From contig JAAZPT010000310.1 in assembly GCA_012797085.1 (NCBI GenBank), positions 1 to 33,650 on the forward strand: a DNA stretch of 33,650 nt, in the 5' to 3' direction. Source of the stretch: Christensenellaceae bacterium. GTDB taxonomy: Bacteria > Bacillota > Clostridia > Christensenellales > Aristaeellaceae. The notes below the pieces were generated by a model. The model was given only the letters and a program-made list of their open reading frames with translations. It did no database searches and had not been told where the DNA came from. Each line of letters opens with the position of its first letter. The first letter of the stretch is position 1. Of the stretch, positions 8,958 through 17,209 are shown in pieces. The position numbers were made by a program, and so were the translations under genes.

Positions 8958-9647
8958 TTATTCCTTTTTATTAAAGCCCAGGGCATATAAGAAGCAGGAA
9001 GCTATTTCACGGTTTCCCGGATGCAAGCGGTTCAAGCCTTTAAGTATATCGTAGGTTTTAGCATGGCTTTCGTCATTTTGTGTATATGTAAATATCGTTA
9101 ATGCTCTTGCGTATTGCTCCGCCACAGTTTCGTTTTTGGGGTATGAGTCATGCATGTTTTGTAAAAGAGATAATGTAGCTGGTTTATCGTTAAGCTTTTC
9201 TTTTAGATAAAGCGTAAATAAGGCTCTGCTATATGTGCTGATGGTTGAGGGGTGCTTCGGATGCTGCTCCAACAAATTTTTAATTTTGCCTATTGTATTT
9301 TTGCAAGGTTTTAAATCTTGCTTTAAGCTCAAATAGTACAGGGCTGTTACATAGGGCTCAACAAAATAATCTTTGTTGCTATTATATATATCCCTTAATT
9401 CCCTTATGGTTTTAATGCAGTTTAAGGCATCTTGATCTTTGCATAAAAGGGCTAAACACAGGGCATAAGTATAGGTAATATCTATATTGTTATTTACTAA
9501 AAGGCCCTTTAGCTCGTTACAAACTTCCCTTTTTGTTTTCAGGTCGCCCTCATGGGCTTTTTTAAAAAGTTCTTTTGAATATTCCGTAAGTTTAGCCAGG
9601 TGTTCCTCTTTATTAAAGCTGTTAAAACTTATTATATTATCCCCCAT
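8958..9647 (-). CDS. Hypothetical alpha-helical, TPR-like repeat protein
   Basis: 229-aa ORF with repeated helical segments (LLEQHPKHPSTISTYSRALFTLY; LLQNMHDSYPKNETVAEQYARALTIF; ILKGLNRLHPGNREIASCFLYAL); SD ggaggcggcc upstream. Confidence 0.65.
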   Translation of the reverse strand: MGDNIISFNSFNKEEHLAKLTEYSKELFKKAHEGDLKTKREVCNELKGLLVNNNIDITYTYALCLALLCKDQDALNCIKTIRELRDIYNSNKDYFVEPYVTALYYLSLKQDLKPCKNTIGKIKNLLEQHPKHPSTISTYSRALFTLYLKEKLNDKPATLSLLQNMHDSYPKNETVAEQYARALTIFTYTQNDESHAKTYDILKGLNRLHPGNREIASCFLYALGFNKKE

Positions 9648-9833
9648 GAGGCCGCCTCCTTTTTATTTATATTTTAGCTTATAAAACCCATAAAGTAAAA
9701 CATAAAGAGTTGTTTTTACAATGTAATATTGACAGTTTTTACCATTTTGTTTGTGTAAAGTAAAATTTACAAAATCCATGTTGAAAGTTTTTACCCTATT
9801 GTATATTCTGTTATATATAAGGAGGGGATTATT

Positions 9834-10502
9834 ATGAAAAAACTTTTAGCTTTTTTAATTGCATTTTTATTTATGCCCAACATTGCATTTGCCGAGGGTG
9901 ATTTGCAGGTTGTGGATAGTAACCTTATTTTTGTAAATAACAAAAACGGATATTTTTTTGCAAGTGTACAAAATAAAGGGGATAAGCCTGTTTGTTATGA
10001 TAATGGAGTATTAAACATTGTGGATAAAGAAGGCAAAACAGTATTTAGCAATGATTTTATAAGGTTGTCGCCGTATACTTCTACAATAAATCCGGGAGAA
10101 TATATGTATGTTATGGATCGGTATATAAGTATTGAAAATATAAAGGATACAGAAGGCTTAGAGCCGCAATTTACTGTTACCGCCATAGAGCCGGAAGATG
10201 AATATGCCATTTTTGAAAACGAGGCTACATTTGAAATTAATGATGCCCTTGAAGGAAGCTATATGTATGTAACATTTACAAACACAAGCGATGAAGTTAA
10301 ATATGACATAGCTTACTCTATTGCATTGTTAGATGCCGATGGTAAAATTATATTTTGTGATGATAAATACACTGGTTTAGGCCTTCATCCCAACGCTACA
10401 GTAACTGCGAGCATATATATAAATGACGATATAATAGAACATTTTGCTGAAAACAACATAGTGCCGGTAAAAGCCGATGCCGTTGTAAAGTATGGCAAAT
10501 AA
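9834..10502 (+). CDS. Secreted protein with duplicated FxLYD-like beta domain, paralog A
   Basis: Signal peptide MKKLLAFLIAFLFMPNIAFAE; 222 aa; SD aaggagggg; clear sequence similarity to the next ORF. Confidence 0.75.
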   Translation: MKKLLAFLIAFLFMPNIAFAEGDLQVVDSNLIFVNNKNGYFFASVQNKGDKPVCYDNGVLNIVDKEGKTVFSNDFIRLSPYTSTINPGEYMYVMDRYISIENIKDTEGLEPQFTVTAIEPEDEYAIFENEATFEINDALEGSYMYVTFTNTSDEVKYDIAYSIALLDADGKIIFCDDKYTGLGLHPNATVTASIYINDDIIEHFAENNIVPVKADAVVKYGK

Positions 10503-10510
10503 TAACAATA

Positions 10511-10534
10511 AAAACCGACTTGGTCGGTTTTTTG
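10511..10534 (+). terminator. Rho-independent terminator (AAACCGAC-TTG-GTCGGTTT)
   Basis: Perfect short stem and T-tract directly after the stop of 9834-10502. Confidence 0.85.
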
Positions 10535-10645
10535 TTTGCCGTAAATACAAACAAAATATTTACAAAATCTAAAAATAATATTTACATAAGCTGTGTTGAT
10601 AATTTTATAACTATTATTTAATCTATATAAAAAGGAGGGGTTTTT

Positions 10646-11332
10646 ATGAAAAAATTTTTAGCTTTATTATTAATTATTTTGTTATTCTTACCTAATTTAG
10701 CCTTTGCCGAGGATGCTTTGCAAGTTGTTGACAGTAATATTTTTATAGTGGGTAAAAATTACGGTTTATATTTTGCAAAGGTGGAAAATAAAAGTGATAA
10801 GCCTGTTTTATATGAAGACGGCGTATTGGACATGCTTGATGAAAAGGGCAACATAGTATCAAGCGATAAATATATTATGCCGCGCCAATACCATGGCATA
10901 ATAAACCCGGGGGAATATGCATATATTAAAACTACATTAAGTGGGGATAGTGCTAATGTTAATTTAAAAACCCAACTTAATATTAAAAGCAGGGAAAGTA
11001 AAAACGAATACGCTGTTTTTGAAAGCGAAACCACATTTAAATATGCCAGCCCTTATGGCAATAACTATATATATGCAACTTTCACAAACACAAGTGATAA
11101 AACCTTATATGGCATAGGTTGTTCCGCAGCTTTATATGATGCTGATGGCAAAATTATATTTTGTGATGACAAGTGGATATTGGAAATAGGTGTTCATCCC
11201 AATACCTCAACAACTGTACGTTTTGATATACACTCCAGTTTATTGGATTATTTTAAAGAAAATAACATAGTGCCTGTAAAAGCTGATGCAGTTATAAGGT
11301 ATGCCATAAAAGATGATAATATAATATACTAA
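10646..11332 (+). CDS. Secreted protein with duplicated FxLYD-like beta domain, paralog B
   Basis: Signal peptide MKKFLALLLIILLFLPNLAFAE; shares ...LQVVDSN, ADGKIIFCDDK, ENNIVPVKADAV with paralog A; SD aaggagggg. Confidence 0.75.
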   Translation: MKKFLALLLIILLFLPNLAFAEDALQVVDSNIFIVGKNYGLYFAKVENKSDKPVLYEDGVLDMLDEKGNIVSSDKYIMPRQYHGIINPGEYAYIKTTLSGDSANVNLKTQLNIKSRESKNEYAVFESETTFKYASPYGNNYIYATFTNTSDKTLYGIGCSAALYDADGKIIFCDDKWILEIGVHPNTSTTVRFDIHSSLLDYFKENNIVPVKADAVIRYAIKDDNIIY

Positions 11333-11353
11333 AATATCCAAAAAATTCTTTTT

Positions 11354-11377
11354 AAAAAACCGACTTAGTCGGTTTTT
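11354..11377. terminator. Terminator (AAAAACCGAC-TTA-GTCGGTTTTT) between convergent genes
   Basis: Near-identical hairpin to 10511-10534, A-tract and T-tract on both flanks. Confidence 0.85.
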
Positions 11378-11399
11378 ATTTTAATCTGTTTTATATGTT

Positions 11400-12683
11400 T
11401 TATTCAGCCTTTTCAAGTTGGCGTATGCTTTTTGATTTTGATGTGAACAATGCGGTAATTACAAGGCCCGCTCCGGCAATTATCAATAAAAAGCCTATGC
11501 CTCTTCCTTCACCTGTGCCAATGAGCCTGCCTATACTGTTGGCAAGTATTCCGCCCTCTTTTAAGGCCGGCTCAAAAACATAATCGGTCAATACACCGCT
11601 CAAAATGTAGGCAAGTACAAAGCCCAATTGAGAAATTAAGGATATTAAACCCCAGGCCCTTCCCTGTTTTTCATTATCTATGGACTTCCTGATAAGCACG
11701 TCAATACTTGCAGTGGCATAGGGCAATGAGGCAAAGAAAATAAAGCCGAAAACAACTATTACAGGTATTGTTGTAGTTGCACCGAAGCCCGCCATGGCAA
11801 CACCGGCCACAACGCAGCTTAATACCAATACATTTACATAGTTCTTTTTTAATATTCCGCCACCTATAACAATGCTGGAAACCATCATTCCCAAGGCGCA
11901 AATTGTTTGCATAAGCCCTGTAACCTGCTCGTTTGTAAAGGATAATATCATGGGCTTGGAAAGCATTTGAATAAAGCCTAAATAAAACATTAAAAGGGAT
12001 ACGAGGCTTATAAGAACTACTACACCTTTAGATTCTACAATAACAAGCCAACCCTCTTTTAAATCCCTAATGAAGTTAAATTCCTTTTTAACCGTTGATT
12101 TAACGGCAATGGATTTTCTAACGGCAAGTATAGCCATAATAGTTATAAATATTGTAAAAATATCTATTAATAATATTACTTCCATACCGAATGCAGCCAT
12201 AATAATTCCGCCTAAAACAGGTGAAATCAAAAATTTTGAGGAAGATGATATGCCCATCATACCGCTTGCCTTTGTATATTCCTCTTCCGATAGTAAATCC
12301 GTAATTGTCGCTTTAAATGCGGGGCTTAACAAGGATACAAATACGGAATTGAAGCCAACGCAAAATACTATTTGCAATACTTTAATGTTGCCCAGCGCCA
12401 TTAGTATAAGCATAAGTATAAGCCCTAAGGCGGATACAAAATCCCCAAGCACCATAAGCAAACGCCTGTCATACCTGTCTGCAAGTACACCCGCAATGGG
12501 AGCCAACAAAATTGCAGGAAGGAGTGCGGCGGTTTCAACCATGCCAACATCCAAAGCGGAGCCTGTTAGCTGCCATACATATACTCCCAGCCCAAAGGCG
12601 GTCATGCCGGAGCCTATGCTCGCTATTAAATCCCCCAACCATAATATAAGGAATTGCTTAAAACCCTTGCTTGTTTTGCTCAT
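11400..12683 (-). CDS. MFS transporter
   Basis: 427 aa, multiple transmembrane segments, motif-A-like GVLADRYDRRLLMVLGD. Confidence 0.9.
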   Translation of the reverse strand: MSKTSKGFKQFLILWLGDLIASIGSGMTAFGLGVYVWQLTGSALDVGMVETAALLPAILLAPIAGVLADRYDRRLLMVLGDFVSALGLILMLILMALGNIKVLQIVFCVGFNSVFVSLLSPAFKATITDLLSEEEYTKASGMMGISSSSKFLISPVLGGIIMAAFGMEVILLIDIFTIFITIMAILAVRKSIAVKSTVKKEFNFIRDLKEGWLVIVESKGVVVLISLVSLLMFYLGFIQMLSKPMILSFTNEQVTGLMQTICALGMMVSSIVIGGGILKKNYVNVLVLSCVVAGVAMAGFGATTTIPVIVVFGFIFFASLPYATASIDVLIRKSIDNEKQGRAWGLISLISQLGFVLAYILSGVLTDYVFEPALKEGGILANSIGRLIGTGEGRGIGFLLIIAGAGLVITALFTSKSKSIRQLEKAE

Positions 12684-12805
12684 TTTTGCCCCCTGTTTTT
12701 TATGCTATACTCCATTATGCATTATTTTAATTAATTATGCTTGGAATTTTTGTTAAAACAATGTAAATTTTAATAACTTTGCATTATAAAAACAATAGTG
12801 GCATA

Positions 12806-12830
12806 TAAAAAACCGACTTGGTCGGTTTTT
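12806..12830 (-). terminator. Terminator (AAAACCGAC-CAA-GTCGGTTTT on minus strand) closing the minus-strand island
   Basis: Third copy of the ACCGACTTGGTCGGT hairpin. Confidence 0.75.
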
Positions 12831-12953
12831 GTTTGGTTTTTTATGTTTTTTTATACACTGAAATACATATATAATTAATATAAAAATTTTATAACCTGCT
12901 TAATATATGTACCCTCACCTGCGGGGAATTGGCCTATATAATTAAGCTGCTAA

Positions 12954-13286
12954 TCAACCAGCTCTTTGTACATTTTCATAAGCTCGCCAACGCATTGGCT
13001 TCAACAATATTTCTATATTTTTTGGGGTAAAAAAACTTATGCTATAATGTACAATGTTTTCAGTTTTATTTAGCGTTTGGGATTCTGTTATCCATAGAGT
13101 TGTTTTTGCAACGCTAACAGCAAAGTTATTTATTTCTATATTATAAAATTGGTTTATGTTTACCTTTATGGGGTTGGTTGCTAAGCCTGCCACAATTTGG
13201 CCGCGATACTCCATTGCTATAATTTTATTTTCAAGTCGTTTTAATGATAGGTAGGTTTCAGTTAAAAAGTTGCCACTGGATTGTTA
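12954..13286 (-). pseudogene. Decayed fragment of a class I SAM-dependent DNA (adenine-N6) methyltransferase
   Basis: Minus frame reads SSGNFLTETYLSLKRLENKIIAMEYRGQIVAGLATNPIKVNINQFYNIEINNFAVSVAKTTLWITESQTLNKTENI, matching motif I (GSGNFLTETYLSLR) and the QFYGIEINDFAVSVAKTALWIAESQ signature; the expected downstream NIVEANAL motif occurs in a different frame (12988-13011). Confidence 0.75.
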
Positions 13287-13343
13287 ACACTTAAAATCAT
13301 ATACTTAAAAACCCTTCAAAAGTATATGACTATTAATCATAAA

Positions 13344-14579
13344 TTAATCAACTAACCCTATCAAATTATATAAAAGTAAAAACAGCTGAGCTGCGTCCCT
13401 TCTTCTTACCCTGCTATGAAGCATTCCATGGTGAATAAAGTTTCGGTTAACTATGTCTGGTTGATTCTTAAAATTATTTCCACTCGCAAAGGTAACCATT
13501 AGTGCATTATTAACATTTATAAGATTGAGTAAGGAAAAAAACGCATTTCGATTAGAAAGCTCCAACTCCATTTCACCATATATTTTTTGAGCTCCACGAA
13601 GACCCACTCTTCTATTTGTTTCTTTATTTTGATAACGGATTATTTTTCCATCTATAAGTGCAAAAAGTATCATTGCACAAGACTTATATCTCCTATTCTC
13701 AAAATTTGCGATGGCTTCTTCCAAATCATCCTTCCTAATATTCTCTAGTTTACTTAATTCTATAAAAAGTTCCTTCATTGACGCTGCATTTATATATCGC
13801 CTCATGTGCTCATTAGCTTCTTCTAAAGATTGAGGTTTTTTGTTAAATACGTTCAATGTAGCGGAAGGTGGAACTGTCCAACCATATTGTCCCCAAACCT
13901 TATAACTTTCTTGTAATGCTTCTTTTTGTTCGTCTGAAAGTGATGGAATCTTTATACTCTTTGCTAAATCTGCAAGAGCATTGCTCAATTTAGCAAAAGC
14001 TGCACTATAATCAGGAAGTGAATTTAAAATCGTTTGGTGCATTTGTCTTATTGTCTCATAAACTGAGGATGTGTAAAATGACTGCAAAGATCTAGTAAGC
14101 TCCGCAATCGATTCCGATACTTTAAATATTTCTGGAGACACATATATCTTAGGCATTTTAATATTAGGAATAACTACTGGAGGTATCTTAAACTTATAAA
14201 TTGATTCAGACAGGGAATTTAATGTTTCTTTCATTTTGAAATTTATATCATCAGTATATAATTGAAAAGCTTCAACAAATCTGTCAGATTTATTTTCTAA
14301 AGAGCTGTTTATATAATAGACATTGAAACTTTCATTACTTTTAGTATAAGTATCAATGAAATTCTCGATATCGGCTTCTGAAACTTCTAATATTTTTGTC
14401 TTGTATTTCTCATCAATGTGGTTGCTTAGAATCCCAAAAACAATTTCTGAGGAGTTCGCGCCCCTAGATTTTTCAAAGTATTCAACATCTTTAATTGAAA
14501 TATAACAAGTAACGGATACTATCTGTTCTCCTATGTTTATCTCAATCCTTGGACGACCTTCTATAAAATATTCTTCCAT
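13344..14579 (-). CDS. Putative HEPN-domain effector protein
   Basis: 411 aa; C-terminal helical domain ends with NRNFIHHGMLHSRVRRRDAAQLFLLLYNLIGLVD, containing R-N-x3-H (Rx4H) HEPN-type motif, preceded by LEEAIANFENRRYKSCAMILFALIDGKI. Confidence 0.55.
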   Translation of the reverse strand: MEEYFIEGRPRIEINIGEQIVSVTCYISIKDVEYFEKSRGANSSEIVFGILSNHIDEKYKTKILEVSEADIENFIDTYTKSNESFNVYYINSSLENKSDRFVEAFQLYTDDINFKMKETLNSLSESIYKFKIPPVVIPNIKMPKIYVSPEIFKVSESIAELTRSLQSFYTSSVYETIRQMHQTILNSLPDYSAAFAKLSNALADLAKSIKIPSLSDEQKEALQESYKVWGQYGWTVPPSATLNVFNKKPQSLEEANEHMRRYINAASMKELFIELSKLENIRKDDLEEAIANFENRRYKSCAMILFALIDGKIIRYQNKETNRRVGLRGAQKIYGEMELELSNRNAFFSLLNLINVNNALMVTFASGNNFKNQPDIVNRNFIHHGMLHSRVRRRDAAQLFLLLYNLIGLVD

Positions 14580-14654
14580 TTAAGTTACCACCATTTAATC
14601 ATCTTGTATTTTCGCCTAACATTAACCATCTTAAATCCTTATTCTTGATGTTCT

Positions 14655-16235
14655 TCATTTTTCTAAATCTATAACAACATCATTAATTAAATATTTAATT
14701 TTCTTTTCTTCCTCTTTTAGTTTTTCTAAATCCTTATAATATTGAGTTTTTGTCATCTTCATACAAGCAATTCTATTATCATATGTACGATTTTTTATTG
14801 CATGTTCAGAATAAAACAAAATAAAATCATGAATAGTATGCGATAAAGCAGTACAAGCGGCACTCCACTCTTTAATCTCCTTTGAAGGCAAATCTAAGTT
14901 AGATTCTTGGAAATAATAATACTTTATTAAAGGACTTATTTGTTCAAATTCTTCTATAAATTGTATTTCAGTTGATGTTCCATTTAATAATTCATTAAAT
15001 GCTTTAATTAATCTTTCAGCTAAATTAACCAGATGAATCAATATAACTTTAGTCTGGTGTATTAAAGTAGCTTCTTCAGCAGTATGTGTTACATAAAACT
15101 CTTTTAATGTTTTGTAATTTGAATTTATGTCAAAATATACATCATTAATAAACTTTGATCTATTTGATAACCTATACCACCAACTTTTATCTTGTGTATC
15201 ATCCACCCAAACTGTTTTACATAAAAAGTTAGAATTTAAAATATCATCCTCACTTTGACCGTAATAACAAAAAATATTATTTTCTAACTTACCTGTCCAA
15301 TGTTTCTCATCCTTTTCATTTGTATATACTTCGATATTCATAATAATACTTACTATCTCTTTATGCACTTTTGAAATATCTTCTAAGCTAAGTGATTCTT
15401 TTAAGATTATTTTAACTATGTATCTTTTAGCACTAGCAGTATGAATAGGTTCTACTTGATAAATTCTATATTTATCTTGTTCTAAAAAATAATTATTTGA
15501 TATATAAGGTATATATTGTTCAACAGAAAAGAATATAGTTCCACCTAATTTCGATCTAAAAATTGGATTTTGAGCATATTCCGGATGCTTTATATTCCAA
15601 ATCTTCATATATTGAAATAATAAATTAATTATATCATCTAAAGATTTCTTCCCTTCTTTTAATAAACTTCTAGCTATTATTGCATCATTAAAAAAACTTG
15701 TGAAAAGGCTTGATTGTTTCTCAGAATCTGGATGATTATACGAATATTGATTAGATGAAGAAGATGATAAAATAGCATAACCAGTTCCTAGAAATTTTTC
15801 AAGGCTTGACTCATAATCAAGACTTGGTAAACCATTAATTTTAAAATGTCCTGAATGACATGTATCAAAAATCAACAATTTATTTTTTACATTTATTTTA
15901 TTAAAGTATTCTATTAAATCTTCTGTTTTTATATGTCCATCACTAAATACCAGAATATGGTATCCATCCCGACTAATACAACCATGTCCTGAGAAGTAAA
16001 AAATAAAAGTATCCTCATGCTCAACATCAAATTTGAAGTTTTTTAAGGTATCGATAAGACTCTGTTTTTTTACAACTCTATTTTCTCCTATTTTAAATAT
16101 TTGTTCTGGCTTTACTGACAAACCTTTAGTAAGAGCCTTTGAAACATGTTCTATATCATTTTTACAAAAGTCTAAATTTTGTTCTCCAATTAGACTATAG
16201 TCGCTAACACCTACAGCTAAAGCATAAATTGACAT
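14655..16235 (-). CDS. Caspase-like (peptidase C14) family protease with uncharacterised C-terminal region
   Basis: MSIYALAVGVSDY..., catalytic His context FIFYFSGHG and catalytic Cys context LLIFDTCHSG; SD aaggaggtaatc-ATG. Confidence 0.9.
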   Translation of the reverse strand: MSIYALAVGVSDYSLIGEQNLDFCKNDIEHVSKALTKGLSVKPEQIFKIGENRVVKKQSLIDTLKNFKFDVEHEDTFIFYFSGHGCISRDGYHILVFSDGHIKTEDLIEYFNKINVKNKLLIFDTCHSGHFKINGLPSLDYESSLEKFLGTGYAILSSSSSNQYSYNHPDSEKQSSLFTSFFNDAIIARSLLKEGKKSLDDIINLLFQYMKIWNIKHPEYAQNPIFRSKLGGTIFFSVEQYIPYISNNYFLEQDKYRIYQVEPIHTASAKRYIVKIILKESLSLEDISKVHKEIVSIIMNIEVYTNEKDEKHWTGKLENNIFCYYGQSEDDILNSNFLCKTVWVDDTQDKSWWYRLSNRSKFINDVYFDINSNYKTLKEFYVTHTAEEATLIHQTKVILIHLVNLAERLIKAFNELLNGTSTEIQFIEEFEQISPLIKYYYFQESNLDLPSKEIKEWSAACTALSHTIHDFILFYSEHAIKNRTYDNRIACMKMTKTQYYKDLEKLKEEEKKIKYLINDVVIDLEK

Positions 16236-16286
16236 GATTACCTCCTTTGCTAATATACTTTTTGGAGCAATGTTATATGAAATTTA

Positions 16287-16522
16287 TTAAACTACATACC
16301 AATCTATATTTTGTTTCTCTAGTAGAGGGTTTGAAATCCAGTCTCTGTCGTTACTATCTGCCGTTATCATAATTATGACACGAGACCCTGTAGCAGGATC
16401 GGGGATAATTTGCCGTTTTTAGCTTTTTTGCATTTATAAAACCCCATGAAATCAAGTTTTTCAGCGTATAGCATTTGTAACACATCAGGGTATCGACAAT
16501 CTTCGGTACAACTGACCGGAAG
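16287..16522 (-). pseudogene. Frameshifted coding remnant between DUF998 gene and caspase gene
   Basis: Two overlapping minus frames: QLPVSCTEDCRYPDVLQMLYAEKLDFMGFYKCKKAKNGKLSPILLQGLVS* (16373-16522) and KRQIIPDPATGSRVIIMITADSNDRDWISNPLLEKQNIDWYVV* (16287-16418). Confidence 0.35.
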
Positions 16523-16525
16523 TTG

Positions 16526-17164
16526 TTATGCTTCTAATATCCTTTTTACAGCAACAACTACAAGCGGGGCATACATAAAAATCAGATTAAGCCTTTGCCA
16601 TAAGCCTTCATTGTCAATAATTGTGTTAGAAAATTTTTCTTTATCAGCCATAATAAATAAGATAAAAAAGATAATTGCCAAAACAAAACAAAGAATGCTT
16701 ACGTAAGCTATACTGTTTTCTTTATTTTTAAATGAAAGAATTGCTACCAACAAAGGTACAAACAGAAATAGCATGAATCCCAAAACAGAACCTACTCCAT
16801 GAATTTTAGATGCAATTGTAACAATATCTTTTGATTCGTTCACGCTGAAAAAACAAGTAAAAATACATGCTCCAATTGCAAAAAAAGCTATAAATGCAAT
16901 TATCGTGTTTGTAATTCCACCTGCCACCGGGTGATAGTACTTGTATACTGCCGGCAATGCGAGTAAAAAAAGTATTCCTTCTATAAACATCCAAATGTTA
17001 AACGGCAATCTTACCGGACTTTGAGGGTTTCCCAATGCACTGATTGACATTTTCAAATTACTATAACCCTCATAAAACGATGAAAACAACCAAGAGACAA
17101 GAACATCTCCGATGATAGCGGCAATTAAAAAGTACCAACCATATATATTAATATTATCTTTCAT
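16526..17164 (-). CDS. DUF998 domain-containing integral membrane protein
   Basis: 212 aa, six predicted hydrophobic helices, YEGYSNLKMSISALGNPQSP typical of DUF998. Confidence 0.75.
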   Translation of the reverse strand: MKDNINIYGWYFLIAAIIGDVLVSWLFSSFYEGYSNLKMSISALGNPQSPVRLPFNIWMFIEGILFLLALPAVYKYYHPVAGGITNTIIAFIAFFAIGACIFTCFFSVNESKDIVTIASKIHGVGSVLGFMLFLFVPLLVAILSFKNKENSIAYVSILCFVLAIIFFILFIMADKEKFSNTIIDNEGLWQRLNLIFMYAPLVVVAVKRILEA

Positions 17165-17209
17165 ATACTCCCTCCGATCGTACCGGTGTTTTCAGATACA
17201 GCTACTATT

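Noticed and set aside
12070-12756. 228-aa plus-strand ORF
   Set aside because: Lies opposite the MFS transporter coding sequence, has no recognisable family and low-complexity Ile/Ser/Asn composition typical of antisense frames.
14655-16235. Caspase gene as part of a type III CRISPR (Craspase-like) locus
   Set aside because: No repeat-spacer array and no cas gene (gRAMP, Cas10, SAVED, CARF) seen anywhere in the window.
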